Below the pieces are notes generated by a model. The model worked only from the letters and a program-made list of their open reading frames with translations, did no database searches and was not told the DNA's origin. From Sphingomonas sp. Leaf17 (GTDB taxonomy: Bacteria; Pseudomonadota; Alphaproteobacteria; Sphingomonadales; Sphingomonadaceae), in contig NZ_LMKL01000008.1 in the NCBI RefSeq assembly GCF_001421505.1, positions 302,881-366,880 of the forward strand: a stretch of DNA of 64,000 nt, read 5' to 3'. How positions within the stretch are numbered: position 1 is the first letter of the stretch; each line of letters opens with the position of its first letter. A program made the position numbers and the translations under genes. Below, piece by piece: positions 1 to 8,092 of the stretch.

Positions 1-163
1 AATTGCCGCGATAGGACTGGCGGACGCCGGTCACGGTGATCTCCGCGCGCGCGCCCTCGGGCTGCGTGTTCTCTTTGGTCTGGCCGATGGCCGGGGCACA
101 CGACAGGGTCACGGCGAACGGGACGGTCGCAGTCAGCAAGACGGCGCGCGTAGAAAGACGCAA
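1..163 (-). CDS. TonB-dependent receptor, N-terminal fragment cut by the window edge
   Basis: Only the first 54 codons are present. Read on the minus strand from a TTG at 161-163, they give a basic start, a hydrophobic signal sequence ending near APAIGQ, an acidic linker and then EITVTGVRQSYRG. That last stretch is the usual entry into the plug domain of sphingomonad/caulobacter TonB receptors. A Shine-Dalgarno-like AGGGG lies about 9 bases upstream of the TTG, which supports this start. The gene faces away from the ABC transporter operon beginning near 297 and shares its promoter region, including the inverted repeat at 238-268. Substrate cannot be told from this fragment. Confidence 0.6.
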   Translation of the reverse strand, partial: MRLSTRAVLLTATVPFAVTLSCAPAIGQTKENTQPEGARAEITVTGVRQSYRGN

Positions 164-237
164 GACAGGAACCCCTTTGGTGGACTGGATCCGGGGGCAA
201 CAGGTCGCCTCCCGCTGCGCCGCCTATGAAGGTTATG

Positions 238-268
238 ATGTAACATCGTCAATGATATCTTGTTACAT
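238..268. promoter_or_regulatory. Inverted repeat, candidate operator in a divergent promoter
   Basis: The 8-base arms ATGTAACA (238-245) and TGTTACAT (261-268) are exact reverse complements separated by 15 bases. Their centres are 23 bases apart, about two helical turns, as for a dimeric regulator. The element is AT-rich in a GC-rich background and lies between the TonB receptor start (163, minus) and the ABC operon (297, plus). A -10-like TATGAT (234-239) overlaps the left arm, which would suit repression of the plus-strand operon. No cognate regulator gene is visible in this window; it may lie beyond the left edge. Confidence 0.5.
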
Positions 269-296
269 TGATCGAATGACGCCATTGGGTTCGCCC

Positions 297-1052
297 ATGA
301 CGACCAACGACCAGCCGATACCGCCGACCGATCCGATCCTGATCGCGGACCTGACCCTGTCCTATGGCCCGACCGCCGTCCTGAACGGGCTGTCGTTGCG
401 GGTGCCGGCGGGCAGCATCACCGCGCTGCTGGGCGGGAACGGGGCGGGCAAGTCGACGACCCTCTCGGCGCTGCTCGGCTTCACCCGGGCACGGTCGGGC
501 AGGATCGCGGTGTGCGGGACCGATCCGGCGACGAACCCCGACGGCGCGCGCCGCCACATCGCCTATCTGCCGGAGAATGTGGCACTCTACGAGCATCTGA
601 CGGCGGTCGAGAATGCCGATTACCTGCTGGCCCTGTCGGGCGAACGAAAGCGCCGGGATGCCATTACCGGGGCGCTGGCGGCCGCCGGTCTGCAGGATCC
701 GGCATGGGATCGTCGGCTTGGCGGTTTTTCAAAGGGTATGCGGCAAAAGGTCGCGATCGCGGTCGCGCTGCTGCGCCAGGTTCCCGTGCTGCTGCTCGAT
801 GAACCGACGTCGGGTCTGGATCCGCGCGCAACCGCCGATTTCAACCGGTTGCTGGTGCAGGTGCGCGCGCGCGGCACGGCGGTCTTGATGGTGACGCACG
901 ACCTGCTGTCCGCCGCCGATGTCGCCGATCGCATCGCCTTTCTGGAGGCGGGCCGGGTCGCGCACGAAGTTGCCGCCGATGGACCCGACCGGTTCGACGT
1001 GCGCGCGCTCCATGCCCGGTTCCAGCACGGCGATGGCGGATCCGCGGCATGA
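297..1052 (+). CDS. ABC transporter ATP-binding protein
   Basis: A 251-residue cytoplasmic ATPase that would power the two membrane proteins encoded just downstream. It has Walker A GGNGAGKST, a Q-loop region, a signature-like LGGFSKGMRQK, Walker B VLLLDEPTSGLD and a switch His in MVTHDLL. The fold and single-domain length match the NatA/CcmA-type ATPases of ABC-2 systems. An in-frame ATG at 276 is an alternative start; neither has a good ribosome site, and 297 gives the more usual N-terminus. The stop overlaps the next ATG (ATGA), so the three genes are almost certainly one transcript. The cargo is unknown. Confidence 0.9.
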   Translation: MTTNDQPIPPTDPILIADLTLSYGPTAVLNGLSLRVPAGSITALLGGNGAGKSTTLSALLGFTRARSGRIAVCGTDPATNPDGARRHIAYLPENVALYEHLTAVENADYLLALSGERKRRDAITGALAAAGLQDPAWDRRLGGFSKGMRQKVAIAVALLRQVPVLLLDEPTSGLDPRATADFNRLLVQVRARGTAVLMVTHDLLSAADVADRIAFLEAGRVAHEVAADGPDRFDVRALHARFQHGDGGSAA

Positions 1053-2509
1053 GTCCCGCCCGGTTGCCCCACCTGTTGCCCCAGTTGTTGATCGCCCGCG
1101 ACGAATTGCGGCTGATGGCGCGCAACCGCGTCGCCGTGATCGCCTTCGTGCTGGTCGTGCTGCTGACGCTGGCCGCGGTGGTGAGTGCATGGGCGCACCA
1201 GCGCGGGATCGCAGATCTGCGCGCGCGCCATGCCGCGGCGGCGGAGGCCGCGTTCAAAGGCCAGCCCGACCGCCATCCCCACCGCGTCGTGCATTATGGC
1301 ACGTTCATCTTCCGACCGCTGGGGCCGCTTGCCGCGTTCGATCCCGGCGTGGATGCGTTCACCGGCAACAGCATGTTCCTGGAGGGACATCGCCAGAACA
1401 GCGCCAATTTCGGCGATGTGCGGCAAAGCTCGCTGCTGGTCCGGTTCGGCCAGCTGACCCCGGCGTTCGTCGTACAGGTGGTGGTGCCGTTGCTGCTGGT
1501 GTTCCTGGGCTATGGCGCGCTTGCCCGCGAAACCGAACGTGGCACGTTGCGCGTACTGATGTTGCAGGGCGCGACCCGCCGGCAGATCGTCGGCGGCAAG
1601 CTGATGGCGCTCGGCGTGGCGGCGTTGCTTGCCGGGTTGCCCGCGATGATCGGCCTGGTCGCCATTGCCGGCCAGCCCGGCGCGATGACGCTGTCCATCC
1701 TGACGATCGCGCTTGGCTATGCCGCCTATCTCGCGCTGTGGGCGATCGTGATCCTGCTCGTGTCGGCCATCGTCCGGCGCAGCCGTGATGCGCTGCTCGC
1801 GCTCGTGGCGATCTGGGCCGTCGCGGTCGTCCTGCTGCCGCGTGTCGCCCCCGACATCGCCAGCGCCGCGATCCCGCTGACCAACCGGTTGCAGACCGAA
1901 GTGGCGGTCGCCCGCGACCTGCGCACCCTGGGCGACACCCACAACCCCGACGACCCGCATTTCGCGCAGTTCAAGCAGGCGCTGCTCGCGCGCTACGGCG
2001 TCGCCCGGGTCGAGGATCTGCCGATCAACTACAAGGGCGCGCTCGGGATCGAGGGGGAACGGCTGACAGCGGCACTGTATGGCCGCCATGCGACCGCCAG
2101 CTATGCGGCGCAGGCGCGGCAGACCGCGCTGGTCGACAGGGTCGGACTGCTCAGCCCGACCATCGCGCTGCGATCGCTGTCGATGGCCGCGGCGGGCACC
2201 GACTTCGCCGGGCATCGCCGCTTCCTCGAACAGGCGGAGGCGTATCGCTATGCGCTGGTCCAGCGGCTGAACCGGATGCAGATGGAACATGTCCGCTACG
2301 ACGACGACAGCGCCACCGATGCCGGGGCCGACCGGCGCAAGCGGGTTACGGCGCAGCACTGGCAGGCGATGCCGACATTCCGGTTCGACCCGCCCGCCGG
2401 TCGCGATCTTGCCGCCGGTGCCTTGCCCGGTCTTGTCGTCATTCTCGGCTGGCTGGCGGCGGCGGCCGCTGCGCTGGCGTTCGCGTCGCAGCGGCTGGGA
2501 GCGCGGTGA
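1049..2509 (+). CDS. ABC-2 type permease, DUF3526-like (first of two)
   Basis: A 486-residue membrane protein. One N-terminal helix (about residues 27-50) is followed by a roughly 100-residue extracytoplasmic segment, a cluster of helices (about 145-265), a second large soluble segment, and a final helix close to the C-terminus (about 455-478). This two-loop layout is that of DUF3526-type ABC-2 permeases. The gene starts inside the stop of the ATPase and its stop overlaps the next permease start, so the ATPase and two permeases form a translationally coupled set. The family is often found with TonB receptors, and one starts just upstream on the other strand. Substrate and direction of transport are not known. 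Confidence 0.8.
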   Translation: MSPARLPHLLPQLLIARDELRLMARNRVAVIAFVLVVLLTLAAVVSAWAHQRGIADLRARHAAAAEAAFKGQPDRHPHRVVHYGTFIFRPLGPLAAFDPGVDAFTGNSMFLEGHRQNSANFGDVRQSSLLVRFGQLTPAFVVQVVVPLLLVFLGYGALARETERGTLRVLMLQGATRRQIVGGKLMALGVAALLAGLPAMIGLVAIAGQPGAMTLSILTIALGYAAYLALWAIVILLVSAIVRRSRDALLALVAIWAVAVVLLPRVAPDIASAAIPLTNRLQTEVAVARDLRTLGDTHNPDDPHFAQFKQALLARYGVARVEDLPINYKGALGIEGERLTAALYGRHATASYAAQARQTALVDRVGLLSPTIALRSLSMAAAGTDFAGHRRFLEQAEAYRYALVQRLNRMQMEHVRYDDDSATDAGADRRKRVTAQHWQAMPTFRFDPPAGRDLAAGALPGLVVILGWLAAAAAALAFASQRLGAR

Positions 2510-3759
2510 TGAACCTGGTCCGCCATGAACTCCGGCTCCTGCTGCGCCAGCGGCTGACGGTCGGCGCGCTGGCCCTGCTGGCGCTGCTCTCGGTGGCGGC
2601 GCTGGTCGCCGGCATGGCCGAAATCTCGCGACAGCGCGCCGCCATCGCCGCGATTCCGGCGGCACAGGCCGAGGATATCGCCGCCGTCGCGGCCTATGTC
2701 GACCGGACGAAGGACGCCGGCAGCGCCGCCTATTACAGTTTCCACCCGACATGGGACGCCCCCGCCCCGCTCGCCTTCGCGGCGCTCGGCATGCGCGACG
2801 TGTCGCCCTACATCCTGCGGGTCCGGGCGCTGGGACTGGAGGCGCAGATCTATGACGGCGACACCTTCAATCCCGAACTGGCCTTGCCCGGGCGGTTCGA
2901 TTTCGCCTTCGTCCTGGTGTTTCTCGGCCCGTTGTTCGTGATCGCGCTGTTCCACGATTTGCGCTCGGGCGAGCGCGAGGCGGGGCGGCTGCGGATGCTC
3001 GATGCCCTGCCCGATGGGGGACAAAGGCTGTGGCGTCGCCGGACGCTGCTGCGATGGGCGTTGCTGTGGGCGGCGCTCGGCGTGCCGTTCCTGATCGCGG
3101 CGACGGTGTCGGGCGTCGCGGTGGTACAGGGCCTGATCGTGGCGATCGTCATTGCCGCCTATCTGCTGTTCTGGATCGCGCTGGCCGCCGCCGTCACCCG
3201 CCTGCGCTGGACGTCGGTCGCCAATGCCGCGACGCTGGCCGGGGCGTGCCTTATCCTCGTCCTGATCGTGCCCACGCTGGCCAATGTCGCGATCAACGCC
3301 GCGATTCCGCTCAACCAAGGGGCGGAAATCGCGATGGCGCAGCGCGAGGCGGTCAACGGGGCCTGGGATATTCCACGCGATCGCACCATGCGGCGCTTCT
3401 ATGCCAATCATCCCGAATGGGCGGGATCGGCGCCGCTTGGGACCGCCTTCCATTACAAATGGTACCTCGCCTTCCACCAGAACGGCGATGAAAGTGTCGC
3501 GGGCGCGGTCCGTGCCTATCGCACGGGGCTGGAGACGCGCGACGCCGCGGCCCGCGCGCTTGGTTGGGTGCTGCCGTCGGTCGGCGTGCAGGCGCTGCTT
3601 ACCCGGCTGGGCCACACTGATCTGATCGCGCAACTCGCCTATCAGGACCGCATCCGCGCGTTCCACCGCCGGCTGCGCGCGTTCTATTACGGGTATGTCT
3701 TCGAAGACCGCCCGTTCGGCATCCCCGACTTCAACCGCGCGCCGCGGTTCGCAAAATAA
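2509..3759 (+). CDS. ABC-2 type permease, DUF3526-like (second of two)
   Basis: A 416-residue membrane protein with the same architecture as the preceding gene: an N-terminal helix (about 18-38), a long polar segment, a central cluster of helices (about 130-265) and a C-terminal soluble tail. The best start is ATG at 2509, which overlaps the previous stop as TGATG; GTG at 2506 is also possible. Unlike its partner it has no clear closing C-terminal helix and ends in a charged, aromatic tail (FNRAPRFAK). The two permeases probably form a heterodimer with the upstream ATPase. The operon ends here, because the sequence turns AT-rich and the next gene is on the other strand. Confidence 0.78.
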   Translation: MNLVRHELRLLLRQRLTVGALALLALLSVAALVAGMAEISRQRAAIAAIPAAQAEDIAAVAAYVDRTKDAGSAAYYSFHPTWDAPAPLAFAALGMRDVSPYILRVRALGLEAQIYDGDTFNPELALPGRFDFAFVLVFLGPLFVIALFHDLRSGEREAGRLRMLDALPDGGQRLWRRRTLLRWALLWAALGVPFLIAATVSGVAVVQGLIVAIVIAAYLLFWIALAAAVTRLRWTSVANAATLAGACLILVLIVPTLANVAINAAIPLNQGAEIAMAQREAVNGAWDIPRDRTMRRFYANHPEWAGSAPLGTAFHYKWYLAFHQNGDESVAGAVRAYRTGLETRDAAARALGWVLPSVGVQALLTRLGHTDLIAQLAYQDRIRAFHRRLRAFYYGYVFEDRPFGIPDFNRAPRFAK

Positions 3760-3791
3760 TCTTCAGATAATCAAAAGTTTTTCGATTTGCC

Positions 3792-3807
3792 AATAAATGC
3801 ATTTATT
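3792..3807. repeat. 16-base AT-rich perfect palindrome
   Basis: AATAAATGCATTTATT is an exact palindrome in the 63-base gap between the converging second permease and the beta-helix gene. It has only two G/C pairs, so it would be a weak intrinsic terminator. It could be a protein-binding site or a chance product of the AT-rich patch. Confidence 0.4.
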
Positions 3808-3822
3808 CGACAATTTAATAAA

Positions 3823-5292
3823 TTATGTATCCGTAACGTACCGATCGGAACCGGCAAGCTTTACGGCCCCATTATAGAAACCGTTTTCCGACCTATCTAT
3901 TCTCACTTTTTTTTCAAAAGGTTCGCCCACCATAACGATATCGTTGCCCATGTTGCGCGCATCAAGATCACCATCCTTGTCACCAAACCAACCGAATTTG
4001 GTTTTTCGGGTCAGAATGATCTTGGTCCCATTGATGGTGTTGTGCACCGCCTGGAACCGGTTGGGGGCAGGTGCCGATGCGCCGAATCTTATCGCCGCCA
4101 TTGCACCAAGATTCATCCACACTCCATTGTAGCCGACACCGGAAACCGTACCTCCGGTAACGACATTGTCGCGCACCGACCGAACACCGCCATCGCCCAT
4201 GGTAATGCCGGTCAATCCTGCATTATCAACAATATTGTTGCGCAGAACATTACCCTGCGCTCCATGAACAAGTTTTATTCCATGATCCCACGCATTACGA
4301 ATGATATTGTCCGATATGACGCCCTTCGACCCGAAATTGTCGATCCCTTCGCTGACCGTGTCGATAATGTTTCCAATAACACGGGTACCAAATGTCTGGT
4401 CGTTGCCGATGTTGATTCCATCGGTTTGCATGGCGGTTGGCTTGCCAGGAGTAGCGGGGCCGTTGATCGCCAGAGACGCAAAATCACGCCCTTTCATGAT
4501 CTTCTCGATCTTGTTTGATTTTATCAGCACATTGGCGCTGTTGACCCCCGGATACCGGTTGTTATCCAGTTCGATACCGGTTGACTGGACACGCCCGCGC
4601 CACTCGGCACCATCAATCGTCTTGAGCGAATTGTCGTAGAAATTATGAATATGATTCTCGCATATCTGTGAATCGCCAACCAACGATCCCGCCGTGATGC
4701 CGAACCCATTGGGTATGCCGGTCACCTCACAACCAAGCATACGGAAATCACGGACACCGACCGCGCTGATCCCGGCAAGATAGCGACCACCAACCGGATC
4801 CGACACGATCCCGATGCCCTCAAATCTGACGTCCTGACTGTCGACCGCAGCCGTCCCGTCAATCCGCAAAAGCGCGGCACGCGCGTTGTTCGTGATCGAA
4901 CCATATGTCGATGCCGGGCGTACAGAATTAAACCAGGCCGGATGCATGTGCAGGTAGGGCCGGGATCCCGCGCCGTCCCAGACAATCCCTGTTCGAGATT
5001 TCTGCAACCACCGCAATTGCCCACCCACGGAGACATAGCTTCCTGAGCGCATGTACAGCACAACGCCATCCCTGATCGCGGTGTTGATGATAGCGGCATT
5101 GATCTGCGCTTGGGCAAGATTGACCGGACCTTCGACCAGGCCGGACAGGTCAGTGATGTAGATTCGCATGGAGAAAACCCGTCGCACGCCGCGCACCGTG
5201 CGGCATGACTGCAGATAGTCGTTGCCCGCCACCAAATCCATGATGTCGCGGGTTTTACGGGGCAACCGCGCGTCGCTGCCCGCGAACGCCAA
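3823..5292 (-). CDS. Right-handed parallel beta-helix repeat protein
   Basis: From the TTG at 5290-5292 this is 489 residues; shorter starts exist at ATG 5241 (residue 18) and ATG 5169 (residue 42). From residue about 160 to 400 it carries degenerate coils rich in Asn and Gly, such as VIGNIIDTVSEGIDNFGS, VISDNIIRNAWDHGI and VLRNNIVDNAGLTGI. This is the PbH1 pattern of NosD-, pectate lyase- and tailspike-like beta-helices that bind or cleave polysaccharide. I see no signal peptide with any start. The C-terminal about 80 residues lie outside the repeats. Base composition is clearly more AT-rich than in neighbouring genes, which suggests acquisition. Enzyme or adhesin activity cannot be assigned. 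Confidence 0.75.
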   Translation of the reverse strand: MAFAGSDARLPRKTRDIMDLVAGNDYLQSCRTVRGVRRVFSMRIYITDLSGLVEGPVNLAQAQINAAIINTAIRDGVVLYMRSGSYVSVGGQLRWLQKSRTGIVWDGAGSRPYLHMHPAWFNSVRPASTYGSITNNARAALLRIDGTAAVDSQDVRFEGIGIVSDPVGGRYLAGISAVGVRDFRMLGCEVTGIPNGFGITAGSLVGDSQICENHIHNFYDNSLKTIDGAEWRGRVQSTGIELDNNRYPGVNSANVLIKSNKIEKIMKGRDFASLAINGPATPGKPTAMQTDGINIGNDQTFGTRVIGNIIDTVSEGIDNFGSKGVISDNIIRNAWDHGIKLVHGAQGNVLRNNIVDNAGLTGITMGDGGVRSVRDNVVTGGTVSGVGYNGVWMNLGAMAAIRFGASAPAPNRFQAVHNTINGTKIILTRKTKFGWFGDKDGDLDARNMGNDIVMVGEPFEKKVRIDRSENGFYNGAVKLAGSDRYVTDT

Positions 5293-5716
5293 GTAGCCTC
5301 AGACGTTACGCCGGATGGTGCCGAGGTGAGGGAGGGTTCTGCCGGTTGCGATATGTACCGCCCCCCGACAAAGTCTTCAGTCCAACGTTCGGCAGGATCC
5401 GGGGGGCGGCGCTGACCAGGCCTTCGTCGTGGCGGGCATCGAGGGGCCGACCACGCGCCCGCTCGCCGTCGAAAATGCGACCGCCGTGTCCGAAATACCG
5501 ATGCTCGGGCCGAAACCGGACGCGCCTTCGCCGCCCGTCGGGAACAATGGCGCAGGCTGGTCGATTTCGTGCCCTGCGACGTTGATCGCCGATAAAGCCC
5601 TGAGCAATGGCCCCGGCAACGGCAATGGAAGGATGACCCGTCATGGCGACGACCGCAGAAACCCGACCGGTCCCCAACGATCGATCTGTCGCACACGCCG
5701 GCCCGGTGCGCGGCTG
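5293..5716. other. 424-base stretch without a confident gene; possible decayed upstream part of the beta-helix gene
   Basis: No single frame gives a convincing protein. On the minus strand, protein-like segments occur in three different frames. One runs from an ATG at 5644 (MTGHPSIAVAGAIAQGF). A second, at about 5600-5377, includes GFGPSIGISDTAVAFSTASG. A third, at about 5400-5300, includes VGGRYISQPAEPSL and leads up to the annotated beta-helix start. This could be a frameshifted older N-terminus. A competing plus-strand frame (5429 onward) is joined to the aldehyde dehydrogenase frame and also has G/C-rich third positions, so coding signal alone does not settle it. The dehydrogenase promoter must also lie here. 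Confidence 0.35.
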
Positions 5717-7192
5717 ATGGGCATCCCCGACCTGAAGGACGCCAGCCTGTTCGTCGAACGCGCGCTGATCGGCGGCGACTGGATCGCCGCCACCGATGGC
5801 GGCGAAATCGACGTCAGCGATCCCGCGACCGGCGTGGTCGTCGGCACGATTCCCGCCTGTGGCGAGCGCGAGACCGAAGCGGCGATCGCGGCGGCGGCCG
5901 ACGCGCTGCCGGACTGGCGACGGCGCACCGCCGACGACCGCGCCGGTCTGCTGGAACGCTGGCACGACCTGATCCTCGCCAACGCCGCCGACCTGGCGCG
6001 GATCATGACCACCGAGCAGGGCAAGCCGCTGGCCGAGGCGGAGGGCGAGATCCGCTATGCCGCGTCGTTCGTGAAATGGTTCGCGGCCGAAGGGCGACGG
6101 GTATCGGGATACAGCGTCCCCGCCCCGACGCCCGATCGCCGGATTCTGGTCGGCAAGGAACCGGTTGGCGTGTGCGCGGCGATCACGCCGTGGAACTTCC
6201 CGGCGGCGATGATTACCCGCAAGGTCGCGCCGGCACTGGCGGCGGGCTGCACCGTCGTCGTCAAGCCGTCCGAACTGACGCCGTTCACCGCGCTGGCGCT
6301 TGGCGAACTGGCGATGCGCGCGGGCTTCCCGGCGGGCGTGCTGAATATCGTGACCGGTATGCCAGAGGGGATCGGCGCGGCGCTGACCGCCAGCCCGGTG
6401 GTGCGCAAACTGTCCTTCACCGGATCGACGCGGGTCGGGTCGCTGCTGATGCGGCAATCGGCCGACACGCTGAAGCGGCTGAGTCTGGAGCTTGGCGGCA
6501 ACGCGCCGTTCATCGTGTTCGACGATGCCGACATCGACCTGGCGGTAGCCGGCGCGATGGCCAGCAAGTTCCGCAATGCCGGCCAGACCTGCGTCTGCGC
6601 CAATCGCCTGCTGGTACAGGACGGCATCCACGACCGCTTCGTGGCGGTGCTGGGCGAAGCAGTCGCCGCGCTGAAGGTCGGCGACGGCCGCGATGCGGCT
6701 ACCACGATCGGCCCGCTCATCAACGCCGCCGCCACCGAGAAGGTCGCAGGCCATGTCGCGGACGCGCTGGCGCATGGTGCCCGCATCGCCGCCGCCCCGC
6801 CCGGCGTTGCCGGCGATGCGCGGTTTGCCCGCCCCGTGCTGCTGACCGGCGCGACCCCCGACATGCGGCTGGCGCGCGAGGAGACGTTCGGACCGGTCGC
6901 GCCCGTCTTTCGCTTCGGCACCGAGGAGGAGGCGCTGGCCCTCGCCAATGCGACGCCATTTGGCCTCGCCAGCTATTTCTACACCGACGACCTGCACCGT
7001 GCGTGGCGGATCGGCGAGGCGCTGGAGTTCGGCATGGTCGGGCTGAATACCGGATCCATCGCGATGGAGATGGCCCCGTTCGGCGGCGTCAAGGCGTCGG
7101 GCCTTGGCCGCGAAGGCGGGCGCGAGGGGATCGAGGAATATCTGGAAACCAAGGCGTTCCACTGGGCCGGACTGAAGGGGTTCGGCGGATAG
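5717..7192 (+). CDS. gabD: NAD(P)-dependent succinate-semialdehyde dehydrogenase
   Basis: A 491-residue aldehyde dehydrogenase that would oxidise succinate semialdehyde to succinate, the last step of GABA and related amine catabolism. It shows the catalytic pair Glu258 in LELGGNAP and Cys292 in NAGQTCVCANR, with a second Cys two residues later as in GabD enzymes. It also has the PWNFP cofactor motif and KPSE, which favours NADP. The C-terminal PFGGVKASGLGREGG is typical of the GabD branch. ATG 5717 gives the normal family N-terminus; the upstream frame extension is not family-like and was rejected. A Crp/Fnr-type regulator follows 153 bases downstream on the same strand. Other semialdehyde substrates are possible. 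Confidence 0.9.
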   Translation: MGIPDLKDASLFVERALIGGDWIAATDGGEIDVSDPATGVVVGTIPACGERETEAAIAAAADALPDWRRRTADDRAGLLERWHDLILANAADLARIMTTEQGKPLAEAEGEIRYAASFVKWFAAEGRRVSGYSVPAPTPDRRILVGKEPVGVCAAITPWNFPAAMITRKVAPALAAGCTVVVKPSELTPFTALALGELAMRAGFPAGVLNIVTGMPEGIGAALTASPVVRKLSFTGSTRVGSLLMRQSADTLKRLSLELGGNAPFIVFDDADIDLAVAGAMASKFRNAGQTCVCANRLLVQDGIHDRFVAVLGEAVAALKVGDGRDAATTIGPLINAAATEKVAGHVADALAHGARIAAAPPGVAGDARFARPVLLTGATPDMRLAREETFGPVAPVFRFGTEEEALALANATPFGLASYFYTDDLHRAWRIGEALEFGMVGLNTGSIAMEMAPFGGVKASGLGREGGREGIEEYLETKAFHWAGLKGFGG

Positions 7193-7345
7193 CGCGGGAA
7201 GCGACCCGGACGGGCGGTCCGCGTGTCAAAGCCCGATGCTTAGCAAGCACGCTGTACCGAACCGACGCGCTATCCCGTCATCGCGGCGATGGACGGACAC
7301 CCGCGCAAGGCGTACGCCGATGCGGCGAAAGCCCAAAGGACGTCC

Positions 7346-8092
7346 ATGCCCCGTAATGCCCTTATCGCCAGACTGGAACGTTATACCGACCTGACTACCG
7401 GCGAACGCGCCGCCATCCTTGAGGCCGGGGACGGTCATCAACGGTTCGCGACCGGTGACCGCCTGATCGACGAGAATGCGCCGAACCAGTATCTCTACAT
7501 CGTCGAGGATGGCTGGCTTCATGCCTCGCGCGATCTGGTGTCGGGCGCGCGACAGATCCTGCGCCTGCACTATCCCGGCGATCTGGTCGGCACGTCGAGC
7601 ATCGCCTGGGCACGCGCCTCGACCACGCTGACCGCCTTGTCGCCTGTGGAGGTGACGCCGGTGCCCAAGGTTGCGCTGGGGCGGCTGTTCAAGGCGCAGC
7701 CACGGCTGGCCGCGCTGCTCTATGCGGTGGCGGCGGCGGAGGATGTGGCGATGAGCGACCGGCTGACCTCGCTTGGGCGCACCAACGCGGTCGAGCGGCT
7801 GGCGACGCTGCTGCTCGACATGCTCGCCCGGTTGCGGCTGTCGCGCGACGGCGCGGTCGACACGATCGACCTGCCGCTGACGCAAAGCGAGATCGGCGAC
7901 GCGCTGGGGCTGACCAGTATCCACGTCAATCGCACGTTCCGCACGATGGAGACGCGCGGCATGATCGTGCGAGAAGGCCGGCGGGTGCGCCTGCCCAACG
8001 AAGCGGCGCTGACCGCGATGGTCGGGTTCGTCGACCGTTACGAAACGGTGGCGACCGACTGGCTGCCGGCACCGGAGCCGATCGCCGCCTGA
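7346..8092 (+). CDS. Crp/Fnr-family transcriptional regulator
   Basis: A 248-residue regulator. Residues about 20-140 form a cyclic-nucleotide-binding-like beta-roll (FATGDRLIDENAP, YLYIVEDGW, YPGDLVG). Then come a dimerisation helix and a C-terminal winged helix-turn-helix (TQSEIGDALGLTSIHVNRTF). There are no cysteines that could ligate an iron-sulfur cluster, so it is not an FNR-type oxygen sensor. The start is fixed by AAAGGA five bases upstream of ATG 7346. Its 3' end overlaps the convergent symporter gene by 55 bases. Targets are unknown; the neighbouring dehydrogenase and dicarboxylate symporter are candidates by position only. Confidence 0.88.
   Translation: MPRNALIARLERYTDLTTGERAAILEAGDGHQRFATGDRLIDENAPNQYLYIVEDGWLHASRDLVSGARQILRLHYPGDLVGTSSIAWARASTTLTALSPVEVTPVPKVALGRLFKAQPRLAALLYAVAAAEDVAMSDRLTSLGRTNAVERLATLLLDMLARLRLSRDGAVDTIDLPLTQSEIGDALGLTSIHVNRTFRTMETRGMIVREGRRVRLPNEAALTAMVGFVDRYETVATDWLPAPEPIAA

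Noticed and set aside
620..2752. 710-codon open frame on the minus strand opposite the ABC operon
   Set aside because: Arg- and Pro-rich shadow of a GC-rich coding strand. It has no ribosome site or domain, while the plus-strand proteins are clear family members.
5429..5716. N-terminal extension of the succinate-semialdehyde dehydrogenase frame
   Set aside because: The extension has no similarity to the family, and the enzyme is complete from ATG 5717.
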